Positions 21,305 to 29,241 of a stretch of DNA of 64,000 nt are shown one piece after another. Within the stretch, counting starts at the first letter, position 1. The number at the start of each line of letters is the position of its first letter. Under the pieces are notes generated by a model. The model saw nothing but the letters and a program-made list of their open reading frames with translations, was not told the DNA's origin and did no database searches. The stretch covers positions 40,784-104,783 of the forward strand of contig NZ_BPQE01000007.1 in NCBI RefSeq assembly GCF_022179085.1, read 5' to 3'. This DNA is from Methylobacterium aerolatum. GTDB lineage: Bacteria; Pseudomonadota; Alphaproteobacteria; Rhizobiales; Beijerinckiaceae. The translations under genes were made by a program, and so were the position numbers.

Positions 21305-22426
21305 TCAACCGTCGCGATGCCGGGCGATGGCCTCGGCCAGGGCATCGACCTGCGCTTCGCTGTGGGCGGCGGAGAAGGCGACACGCAGCCGGGCCGTGCC
21401 CGGCGGCACCGTCGGCGGGCGGATCGCCACCACGAGGAACCCCTCCGCTTCGAGGCTGGCCGAGAGGTCGAGGGCCCGCCGCGCGTCGCCGACGATCACC
21501 GGCACCACGGCGCTCTCGGCCCGGGGCAATCCGAGGCGCTGCGTGAACCGGCGGGCCAGGAGGATGGGCCGGGCGCGGCGATCCGGTTCCTCCTCCAGGA
21601 TCGTCAGCGCCTCCAGGGCGGCGGCGGCGGAGGCGGGGGGCAGGCCCGTGGTGTAGACGAAGCTCCGCGCCCGGCAGATCAGCAGGTCGATCACCGCCCG
21701 CGAGGCGCAGAGATAGCCGCCGTAGGAGCCCAGCGACTTTGACAGCGTGCCCATCTCGAGGGGGGCGTGGGGGCCGTCCTCCGCGAGCCCGAGGCCGTGG
21801 GCGTCGTCCACGAGGGTCCAGGCATCGTGATCGGCCGCCACCGAGAGGATGTCCGCCATCGGCGCGAGGTCGCCGTCCATGGAGAAGACCCGCTCGGTCA
21901 TCACCAGGGCGCGGGGATGGCGGCCCCTTGCTGCGGCGAGCTTGGCGCGCAGGTCGTCGCACTCGTTGTGGCGGAAGGTGAGGATCGTCGCGCCCGAGAG
22001 CTTCGCCCCCGCCCACATGCAGCTGTGCGACAGCTCGTCGAGGAGGATCAGGTCGCGCGAGCCGACGAGGGCCGGCGCCACGCCGAGATTGGCGAGGTAG
22101 CCGGAGCCAAACACGAGCGCGGCCTCCTTGCCCTTGTGGGCGGCAAGCCGCTCCTCCAGCCGGCCGATCACGGGATAGTTGCCGGTGACGAGGCGCGAGC
22201 CGCCCGATCCCGCCCCGTGGATCTCCAGCGCCACCCGGGCCGCCGCCACCACCCGGGGGTGATGGGAGAGGCCGAGATAGTCGTTGCAGGAGAAGGAGAC
22301 CATCGCCCGGCCGTCGCGCGCGGCGGCGGCCTTTGGGCCGCGCTCCGTCTCCTTCAGGCGTCGGCGGAGGGCTTGCGCATCGAGGGCCGCCAGCTTGTCG
22401 CTGGCGAAGGAATCCAGGCTGTCCAT
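21305..22426 (-). CDS. bioF: 8-amino-7-oxononanoate synthase
   Basis: PLP enzyme that joins pimeloyl-ACP/CoA with L-alanine in biotin synthesis. The 373-residue protein has FSCNDYLGLSHHP, GSGGSRLVTGNYP, the VDDAHGLG cofactor-binding strand and the PLP-Lys segment MGTLSKSLGSYGGY. The start at 22426 (MDSLDSF) fits the family; the frame continues upstream over the bioA gene by chance. It is divergent from bioA over a 105-base shared promoter region. Confidence 0.93.
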   Translation of the reverse strand: MDSLDSFASDKLAALDAQALRRRLKETERGPKAAAARDGRAMVSFSCNDYLGLSHHPRVVAAARVALEIHGAGSGGSRLVTGNYPVIGRLEERLAAHKGKEAALVFGSGYLANLGVAPALVGSRDLILLDELSHSCMWAGAKLSGATILTFRHNECDDLRAKLAAARGRHPRALVMTERVFSMDGDLAPMADILSVAADHDAWTLVDDAHGLGLAEDGPHAPLEMGTLSKSLGSYGGYLCASRAVIDLLICRARSFVYTTGLPPASAAAALEALTILEEEPDRRARPILLARRFTQRLGLPRAESAVVPVIVGDARRALDLSASLEAEGFLVVAIRPPTVPPGTARLRVAFSAAHSEAQVDALAEAIARHRDG

Positions 22427-22531
22427 GGCCGGGAGAGGTCCGCCCGGCCGGACGAATGTCAAGCTCGCAGGCGGGCGCGCGGGAGCGGAAGGCCGTTGAC
22501 CGCGCCACCCGCGCCGGGTCATGCCCCGGCC

Positions 22532-23785
22532 ATGACCGACGGCGCGGCGACCCATCTCTGGCGGCCCTACACGCAGATGAAGACCGCCGCCCCTCCCCTG
22601 GAGGCGGTGGCGACGCAGGGCTCCCGCATCCGCCTCCGGGACGGGCGGGACCTCATCGACGGCATCGCCTCGTGGTGGACCGCCGTGCACGGCTACAACC
22701 ACCCGCACATTGCGCAGGCCGTCTCGCGGCAACTCGCCGCCATGCCCCACGTGATGTTCGGCGGCCTGACCCACGCCCCCGCCGAGCGCTTGGCCGCCCG
22801 CCTCGCGTCGCTGCTGCCGGGGGATCTCGACCACGTCTTCCTGACCGATTCGGGCTCGGTGGCCGTCGAGGTCGCCCTGAAGATGGCCGCGCAGCTCTGG
22901 CTGAACCGGGGCGTCGCCGGCCGGACCCGGATCCTGGCGTTCCGGGGCGGCTACCACGGTGACACGATGGGCGCGATGTCGGTCTGCGATCCCGAGGAGG
23001 GGATGCATCGCCGCTTCGGCGCCTACCTGCCGGGCCAGGTCTTCGCCGACCTGCCCGTCGATGCGGCGGCCACGGCCGCCCTCGACGCCCTCCTCGCGCG
23101 GCACCGGGACAGCCTCGCGGCGGTGATCGTGGAGCCCCTGGTCCAGGGGGCGGGCGGGATGCGGATGCACGCGCCGGAGGTGCTGGCGACGGTGGCCCGC
23201 CTCGCGGCCCGGCACGGCCTGCCCCTGATCGCGGACGAGATCTTCACCGGGTTCGGTCGCACCGGCACCCTCTTCGCCTGCGAGCAGGCGGGGATCGTGC
23301 CGGACATCCTCTGCCTGTCGAAGGCGCTCACCGGCGGCACGATGGCGCTCGCCGCGACGGTGGCGCGATCCGAGGTCTTCGACGCCTTCTGGTCGGACGA
23401 CCCGGCGGCCGCCCTAATGCACGGGCCGACCTTCATGGCCAACCCCCTCGCCTGCGCCGCTGCCAACGCCAGCCTCGACCTGTTCGAGACCGAGCCCCGC
23501 CTCGCCCAGGCCCGATCCATCGGCGAATGCCTCGCCTCGGGCCTGTCCCCCCTGCGTGACGTTCCGGGCGTGGCCGACGTGCGCGTTCTCGGGGCGATCG
23601 GCGTTGTCCAGTTAGACCACGCCCCGGATCTCGCGACGCTGAAGGCGCGGCTCGTGGGGCGCGGCGTCTGGGTGCGGCCCTTCGGCGACATCGTCTACCT
23701 GACGCCGGCTCTCACCATCTCGCCGGACGACCTCGCGGTCCTGATCGAGGCCCTTGTCGCGACGGTGCGGGAGAAGGCGGCCTGA
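22532..23785 (+). CDS. bioA: adenosylmethionine-8-amino-7-oxononanoate aminotransferase
   Basis: Class III PLP aminotransferase that converts KAPA to DAPA, the step after BioF. The 417 residues include HLWRPYTQMKTAAPP, typical of BioA, then SWWTAVHGYNHPHI, the GGYHGDTMGAMS loop, DEIFTGFGRTG and the PLP Lys in LCLSKALTGG. The ATG at 22532 is chosen because the upstream in-frame part overlaps bioF. Neither bioB nor bioD is nearby. Confidence 0.94.
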   Translation: MTDGAATHLWRPYTQMKTAAPPLEAVATQGSRIRLRDGRDLIDGIASWWTAVHGYNHPHIAQAVSRQLAAMPHVMFGGLTHAPAERLAARLASLLPGDLDHVFLTDSGSVAVEVALKMAAQLWLNRGVAGRTRILAFRGGYHGDTMGAMSVCDPEEGMHRRFGAYLPGQVFADLPVDAAATAALDALLARHRDSLAAVIVEPLVQGAGGMRMHAPEVLATVARLAARHGLPLIADEIFTGFGRTGTLFACEQAGIVPDILCLSKALTGGTMALAATVARSEVFDAFWSDDPAAALMHGPTFMANPLACAAANASLDLFETEPRLAQARSIGECLASGLSPLRDVPGVADVRVLGAIGVVQLDHAPDLATLKARLVGRGVWVRPFGDIVYLTPALTISPDDLAVLIEALVATVREKAA

Positions 23786-23925
23786 GGGGTGGCTTCACCG
23801 GGCCAACGCTGAAAGGTTGAGGGTCGGCGAGCCTGCAACTTGCAGGCGTTTCTCCCGTTGGGATCACGAATGGGCTTCTGCCGAGCCCTCGTCGCCAGCG
23901 GGTTCGGTGCCGGAAGGAGCATGAC

Positions 23926-24312
23926 GTGACGAGTGAGCAGATGACTGCGAACGATCGGCCGGTGATCCTCCTGGTCGAGGACGAGGCCTTGACGATCATG
24001 GACCTCGGTGATGTGCTGGAAGAAGGCGGCTACGACACGGTGCAATGCGCCTCGGCGGAGCGCGCGTTGAGCATCCTCCAGGCCCGGCCCGACATCTGCG
24101 GCCTCGTGACCGACGTGCAGCTTTCCGGCAAGACGGACGGCTTCGATCTGGCCTCGTCCGTCGCGGAGGCCCGGCCGCAACTGCCGATCCTCATCGTCTC
24201 GGGCCGCGCCGCCCCGGACCCCGACCGGATGCCGGACGGCGCCGAGTTCATCGCGCGGCCGTGCAGCGGCGAGGACATCCTCCACCGCCTCCAGCAACTG
24301 ATGCAGTGCTGA
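23926..24312 (+). CDS. single-domain response regulator with a substituted active-site Lys
   Basis: This receiver-only protein of 128 residues has the acidic pair Glu18-Asp19, phosphoacceptor Asp63 in LVTDVQLSGKTDGF, and Ser92 in ILIVSGRA. The conserved Lys of the KP motif is Arg111 (FIARPC), which may alter phosphorylation-coupled switching. There is no output domain. The GTG start at 23926 is supported by AGGAG six bases upstream; an ATG lies five codons later. No histidine kinase is adjacent. Such proteins often act as phosphate sinks or adaptors. Confidence 0.85.
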   Translation: MTSEQMTANDRPVILLVEDEALTIMDLGDVLEEGGYDTVQCASAERALSILQARPDICGLVTDVQLSGKTDGFDLASSVAEARPQLPILIVSGRAAPDPDRMPDGAEFIARPCSGEDILHRLQQLMQC

Positions 24313-24411
24313 ACCCGCTCCGGCGGGAGACCTGTCATCCCACCGTCACCGGCTTCGGGCCATGAGCCTCGGCCATGAACCTCCGGCCGGAGGCGGGACG
24401 GGAATCGACGG

Positions 24412-25044
24412 GTGCAGGTCTTCGATCATCCGGCCGCCGAGGCCGGCAGCAGCGCGGGCTCTCCGGTGGGCGACAAGAGCAAGCTTGATCGCACGGAACA
24501 GGGGGGCGATGCCTCCCTCGGGGCCGTGGGCAAGAAGGTCCGCCCGCCGGGGTCGCGCAGCGTCGGATGGGCCCTCGTCCAGGCCGCGCGCCTGCACCGG
24601 GCCCGCACCGGCGACCGTCTCGCCAAGATCGGCCTGTTCGCCGGCCAGGAGCAGGTCGTCCAGGCGCTCGCCGCCGCCGGCACCATGACGATGGGCGACC
24701 TCGCCGCCCTGCTCCGGGTCCGCCCGCCCACCGCCTCAAAGACCGTGACGCGCTTGGCCGCCCTCGGCATCGTCGAGCGCCGGGCCGAGGCCGGGGACGG
24801 ACGCATCGTCCGGGTGCGCCTCACCGAGACCGGCCTCGCGAAGGCCAAGGCCATCGAGCACATCCAGGAGGAGGTCGAGGAGGAACTCCTAGACCATCTC
24901 GACAAGGGTGACCGCCGCCGCCTGCGCAAGCTTCTTCGGCGCGCCACCAAGGGCATGGCGGAGGCGGCCGGGACATCGGGCCAAGCCACGGACCTCGACG
25001 CCGAACTCGATGGCGAGGACGAGGCTGACGCCTTGGCGCCGTAG
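24412..25044 (+). CDS. MarR family transcriptional regulator
   Basis: A winged-helix regulator. The DNA-binding part is clear: TMTMGDLAALLRVRPPTASK for the helix-turn-helix and LGIVERRAEAGDGRIVRVRL for the wing with its DGR motif. It has an unusual N-terminal extension of about 50 polar residues and an acidic C-terminal tail. No ATG fits; the GTG at 24412 is the working start and a later start is possible. Ligand and targets are unknown. Confidence 0.8.
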   Translation: MQVFDHPAAEAGSSAGSPVGDKSKLDRTEQGGDASLGAVGKKVRPPGSRSVGWALVQAARLHRARTGDRLAKIGLFAGQEQVVQALAAAGTMTMGDLAALLRVRPPTASKTVTRLAALGIVERRAEAGDGRIVRVRLTETGLAKAKAIEHIQEEVEEELLDHLDKGDRRRLRKLLRRATKGMAEAAGTSGQATDLDAELDGEDEADALAP

Positions 25045-25490
25045 GGCCGCCGGCGTTTCCCTTTCGTCATCCGCCCCGTTTTCGGGCGCGCAGGGAAGCC
25101 GTTCGCGGCAGCGGGCCTTTCTCACCTGTCGCGCGTCTAGGGACTGCTTCCGCTCGCATTCGCTCTGACGGTGGGTCCTGTGACGCTCGCGCGAACGCTC
25201 CGTGGAGGCCCGTTGCACCCAAGCCGAAGCCCACCGCAATCCCTCGCACGGCTCCGTTTTTGCAAGGACAGAGGAGACATCCAAGGCAGCGGGACGCCTC
25301 CCGACGGTAGGCATCCCTTGATGCCTTCGTTGCGCTCGACACGTCGATGCGATGGCGGCGCTCCCCTCCCAGCCCCTGCTTTTGTTGCAACGATGTAACG
25401 TTATTGGAATCTCGCACGGGACGATCCATTCGGCGCTTGCGGAGCCGACATGCGGATGGGCTATGAAACGCTATAACATGAGTTCATCGC
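25045..25490. other. 446-base intergenic region before the ZnuD-like receptor
   Basis: No convincing gene. The left part (25065-25170) looks like a decayed copy of the interspersed palindrome described elsewhere in the window: CGTCATCCG at the left and CTGCTTCCGCTCGCATTCGC ending CTCTGACG at the right. The right part, near the receptor, is locally AT-rich and holds a candidate operator at 25387-25404 and a second AT-rich word GAAACGCTATAACATGAG at 25465-25482. Confidence 0.45.
25387..25404. promoter_or_regulatory. candidate Fur/Zur-family operator upstream of ZnuD-like receptor
   Basis: The 18-mer GCAACGATGTAACGTTAT is an imperfect inverted repeat. It shares 12 of 18 positions with a palindrome upstream of the second TonB receptor gene (31470-31487). 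It lies about 87 bases ahead of the start codon, within promoter range. Assignment to Zur or Fur is inference from receptor type and AT-rich dyad form. Confidence 0.4.
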
Positions 25491-27617
25491 ATGCCCTCGA
25501 CACTGCGTCTTCTGTCCTTCACCGCCCTTGCCGCTTTGGGCGGGACAGGGAGCGCTCACGCTCAGGCCGCGTCCACGACGCTCGAAGAGATTAGCGTCAC
25601 GAGTCCCAGCCCCATCCTGGCGCCGCGCCTCGCGCCGCCGCCCGCGACCCAGGTACCCGCGGGCGTGCTGGCGGTTCCGACGGATACGTTCTCCCCCGTC
25701 GCGGTGGTGACGCGTGAGCAGATCGACCGGGATCAGCCGAAAACCCTTGGCGACGCCCTGTTCGACCGGCCCGGTATCTCGGGCACGACGTATGCCCCCG
25801 GCGCGGCCTCGCGGCCGGTGATCCGCGGGCTCGACAACGCCCGGGTGCGCATCCAGGAAAACGGCATCGCCAACGGCGGCGTGTCCGATCTCGGCGAGGA
25901 TCATACCGTGCCGGTGAATCCGCTGGTCGCCGACCGGATCGAGGTCATCCGCGGTCCGGCGACCCTTCGCTACGGGTCGGGCGCCATCGGCGGCGTCGTC
26001 TCCACGGAAGACAACCGGGTGCCGACCTTCATTCCGGCCGGTGGGATCCGGGGCCAGGTCACGAGCGGCTTTTCCAGCGTGGACAACGGCCGCCTCGGCG
26101 CCGCCACGGTGGATGCGGGCGGCGACGGGATCGCGGTCCATGCCGACGGGTTCAAGACCGCTGCCGACAGCTACGCCATTCCCGGCGGTATCCAGCGCAA
26201 CTCGTACAACGAGTCCCAGGGCGGGGCGGTGGGCATTTCGGCCATCGGCGACCGGGGCTTCGCCGGCATCTCCTTCAGCCATTACGACGCGATCTACGCG
26301 ATCCCCGGCGGCGTGGCCGAGCAGGACCGCACCCGCCTGACGCCGAACCAGGACCGCGTCCTCTCCAAGGGCGAGTACCGGCCCCTCGACGGTCCCATCG
26401 AGGTGATCCGGTATTGGGCGGGTTACTCGGTCTACAAGCACAACGAGGTCGGGATCGGCGGCGACGGGATCGAGGGGATCCAGGCCACCTTCAAGAATCG
26501 CGAGGCCGAGGCGCGCCTGGAATTCCAGCACGTCCCGGTCTTCACCGAGTTCGGCAAGCTGACAGGCGCCCTGGGCTTCCAGTCCGACCGGCGGGTGATC
26601 AACACGGCGCTGGAATCCTTCCTGCCCAAGACCGAGTCCCGCGCGAACGCGGTGTACCTCTTCGAGGAGTTGGAGATCCGGCCCGGCACGCGGCTTCAGG
26701 CCGCCGGCCGTTACGAGGTGGACCGCGTCTCCGGCACGGCGGCGCAGTTCCCGGCGAACTTCACGCCGGTGGATGGGCAGGAGCCGTTCCAGTATGCCCG
26801 CACCCGGCGCTTTGCCCCGAAGAGCGCCAGCTTCGGCGTGTTGCAAGACCTGCCCTACGACTTCGTGGCGAGCCTGACCGGCTCCTATGTCGAGCGGGGG
26901 CCGAGCGGCTACGAACTGTTCTCACAGGGGCCGCACGACGCCACCGCCACCTTCGAGATCGGCAATCCGAACCTCAAGCGCGAGCGGGCGCGCACCGTCG
27001 AGATGAGCATCCGCCGGGCCGTCGGCCCCCTCCGGCTCGAGGCGACGGGCTACTACACGCGCTACACGGGCTTCATCTACCGCAATTACACGGGTCTGCT
27101 CTGCGACGACGACTTCGCCTCCTGCGGCGTCGGGACCGATAACCGGCAGATCGTCTACCAGCAGCAGAACGCGACCTTCTACGGGGCCGAGATCATCGGC
27201 CAGTACGATGTCGTGCCGGTGGGCGACGGCTTCATCGGCGTCGAGAGCCAATTCGATGCGGTGCGCGCGCAATTCGACGATGGAACCAACGTGCCGCGCA
27301 TTCCGCCCTACCGCGTCGGCGGCGGGCTCTACCTGCGGGCGGATGGCTGGTTCGCGCGGGTGAACCTTCTGCACGCCTTCGCGCACACCCAGATCGCGCC
27401 CTTCGAGACCGTGACCCCCGGCTACGACGACCTGCGGGCCGAGGTCAGCTACACCAAGTCCCTCGATCCGAAGGTCTACGGCGCGTCCTCCGTCACCCTC
27501 GGACTGCAGGGCCGCAACCTGCTGAACGACGACATCCGCAACTCGGTGTCGTTCAAGAAGGACGAGATCCTGCTCCCCGGCCGCAACGTGCGGTTGTTCC
27601 TCACCGCCCGGTTCTGA
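25491..27617 (+). CDS. TonB-dependent outer membrane receptor, ZnuD-like
   Basis: A 708-residue receptor with a Sec signal peptide (ALGGTGSAHAQA) and a plug domain containing RPVIRGLDNARVRIQENG, then VADRIEVIRGPATLRYGSG, and a 22-strand barrel ending in Phe (FLTARF). The plug wording, with HADGFKTAADSYAIPG in the first extracellular loop, resembles ZnuD zinc/haem receptors. His/Asp-rich loops such as LGEDHTVPVN fit metal uptake. Substrate is inferred as zinc. It converges on the PepSY gene and overlaps it by 17 bases. Confidence 0.85.
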   Translation: MPSTLRLLSFTALAALGGTGSAHAQAASTTLEEISVTSPSPILAPRLAPPPATQVPAGVLAVPTDTFSPVAVVTREQIDRDQPKTLGDALFDRPGISGTTYAPGAASRPVIRGLDNARVRIQENGIANGGVSDLGEDHTVPVNPLVADRIEVIRGPATLRYGSGAIGGVVSTEDNRVPTFIPAGGIRGQVTSGFSSVDNGRLGAATVDAGGDGIAVHADGFKTAADSYAIPGGIQRNSYNESQGGAVGISAIGDRGFAGISFSHYDAIYAIPGGVAEQDRTRLTPNQDRVLSKGEYRPLDGPIEVIRYWAGYSVYKHNEVGIGGDGIEGIQATFKNREAEARLEFQHVPVFTEFGKLTGALGFQSDRRVINTALESFLPKTESRANAVYLFEELEIRPGTRLQAAGRYEVDRVSGTAAQFPANFTPVDGQEPFQYARTRRFAPKSASFGVLQDLPYDFVASLTGSYVERGPSGYELFSQGPHDATATFEIGNPNLKRERARTVEMSIRRAVGPLRLEATGYYTRYTGFIYRNYTGLLCDDDFASCGVGTDNRQIVYQQQNATFYGAEIIGQYDVVPVGDGFIGVESQFDAVRAQFDDGTNVPRIPPYRVGGGLYLRADGWFARVNLLHAFAHTQIAPFETVTPGYDDLRAEVSYTKSLDPKVYGASSVTLGLQGRNLLNDDIRNSVSFKKDEILLPGRNVRLFLTARF

Positions 27618-29241
27618 CCCTCACCCGCCGCCAGCCGAGGACGAGGCCCGTCACCGCCACGCCGGCGGCGAGCAGGTTGAGGATCCATTGGGCCGCCTCC
27701 CGCCCCAGCGGGCGGAGGGTGAGGCCCGGCAGATCGAGGCGGTGCGCCGCGTCGAACAGCCAACGATTGATGCGGCCCGAGCGGTCGAGGCGGTTCAGGA
27801 TCGTTCCGTCGCGCGGGTCGATGTGCAGCCATGTGGCGGCGGGATCGTCGAAGATGAGGCGCAGCACCGGCAGGGGGCGCTCGGTGCCGTTCGGGTACCA
27901 GTAGGCGTCGTAGGCGGTGAGGCGGCGGACCTCCGTGAGGCGCGCGCCCGCGACCGCTTGCGAGGCGGCGGCGATGAAGGCCGCGTCGTTCGACGGTGGA
28001 TGGATGTCGGGCACCGGTGGCGCCGCGGGATCGCTCCGTTGCGCCTCCGATGACGAGACGGTCCCGTCGAGGCTGGCCGTGACATCGCCCGCGTCGTCAT
28101 CGCGCGCGCAGCGAAGCGCTCCATGGCTGAGGGACGTGTCCGATCCAGTCGCGATCGAGCTGCAAAACCCGGCGACGATCCGTGGCCGCTCCCCATCCTC
28201 GCGAACGATCCACCACCGCCCGCCGATGGGCACGAACCGCAGGGCCCGCGCCCCCGACCCACCGAGATCGGCCAGACTCGCGACGTCGACCCCCACGGCG
28301 CCGGGACGCCCGGCATAGGCGGCCCATACCGCATCCGGCGGGGTAAGGGACGAGAACCAGCGATTCGGGTTCATCGACAGCCAGCCGCTCACGATGAAGC
28401 TCACGAGCCCGATGCCCCCGAGGAGGCCGAACCCGTGGTGCCAGAGGGCGAGGCCGCGATAGGGGCTCATCGCGCCGCCGCGATACCGGTGGCGCAAGCG
28501 CAGGCGCCAGAGGCCGATCGTGACTCCCGTCAGAGCCGTCGCCGAGGCCACGCCCGAGAGCCACAGCACCGCCTGCCGCCACGCCTCCGGCCGCGCCCGG
28601 AGGGGCGTGAGGTAGACCCAGTGGGTCACCGCGCCGACCCAGTTCCAGCCCCGCTCCCACCGGGTGGTGTCGAGGGCGATCTCGCCGGTCACGGCGGACA
28701 CGTAGAGGTCCGTTCCGGCCGCGTCGCCGAGGGCGACCTTGTGGAAAGGCCGCAGGGGATCGTAGCGGGCCGTCACCGTCCACTGGTCGCGCCCGACGAC
28801 CTCGCTCCGGGAGCCGCCGGCGATGCGCAGGGCCTGCGCCTCGGTCACGGGTCCGAGGACGGCGCCGGAGACGGCCGAGACGGTGCGCCGGGCGCCCTCC
28901 GTCCCCGCGATCCGATAGACGGGCTCGCCGTCCCGCATCTCCAGGGTGAACAGGAAGGGCACGGTCGGGAGGCCGGCGGCGGAGAGCGCCGCATCGGGGC
29001 CGATCCGCACCCCGTCCCAGGCGATCGGCTCCAACCGGTCGAGCCGCTCCGCCCGGCTAAGACTGGGGAAGGGCACGGAGAGCATCACGAGCCCGGACCC
29101 GATCCACAGGGCGAAGAACAGCCCCGTCACGATCCCAAGCCAGCGGTGCCCGAGGAGGAGCCAGCGGCGTGCGGCCTTGCCCGCACCCTTGCCCGCACCG
29201 TTGCCTGCCCCCCTGCCCGCCCGGCGCACCTTCCTCACCAC
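27601..29241 (-). CDS. PepSY-associated membrane protein (siderophore reductase-like)
   Basis: A 546-residue inner-membrane protein. A basic N-terminus with a GAGKGAGK repeat leads to TM1 (WLGIVTGLFFALWIGSGLVM); further TM segments lie near ASATALTGVTIGLW, GLLGGIGLVSFIVSGWLS and at the C-terminus. His in HRWLG, THWVYL and HHGF may bind haem, as in PepSY proteins that reduce ferric siderophores. The GTG at 29241 overlaps the receptor stop codon by seven bases, so the two are translationally coupled. Residues about 373-405 derive from a palindromic repeat insertion. Confidence 0.85.
   Translation of the reverse strand: MVRKVRRAGRGAGNGAGKGAGKAARRWLLLGHRWLGIVTGLFFALWIGSGLVMLSVPFPSLSRAERLDRLEPIAWDGVRIGPDAALSAAGLPTVPFLFTLEMRDGEPVYRIAGTEGARRTVSAVSGAVLGPVTEAQALRIAGGSRSEVVGRDQWTVTARYDPLRPFHKVALGDAAGTDLYVSAVTGEIALDTTRWERGWNWVGAVTHWVYLTPLRARPEAWRQAVLWLSGVASATALTGVTIGLWRLRLRHRYRGGAMSPYRGLALWHHGFGLLGGIGLVSFIVSGWLSMNPNRWFSSLTPPDAVWAAYAGRPGAVGVDVASLADLGGSGARALRFVPIGGRWWIVREDGERPRIVAGFCSSIATGSDTSLSHGALRCARDDDAGDVTASLDGTVSSSEAQRSDPAAPPVPDIHPPSNDAAFIAAASQAVAGARLTEVRRLTAYDAYWYPNGTERPLPVLRLIFDDPAATWLHIDPRDGTILNRLDRSGRINRWLFDAAHRLDLPGLTLRPLGREAAQWILNLLAAGVAVTGLVLGWRRVRVRTGR
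28028..28122. repeat. 95-bp interspersed palindrome inside the PepSY gene
   Basis: The left arm (28028-28055) reverse-complemented begins CGTCATCGGAGGCGCAACGG. The right arm (28095-28122) begins CGTCATCGCGCGCGCAGCGA. The two agree at most of their 28 positions. The spacing is the same as in the copy at 32006-32100. The element keeps the reading frame and codes a low-similarity segment (SHGALRCARDDD near its start) in the periplasmic loop. Confidence 0.7.

Noticed and set aside
21305-23215. Long upstream extension of BioF (636 codons)
   Set aside because: The extra N-terminal part is antisense to bioA; the family start fits at 22426.
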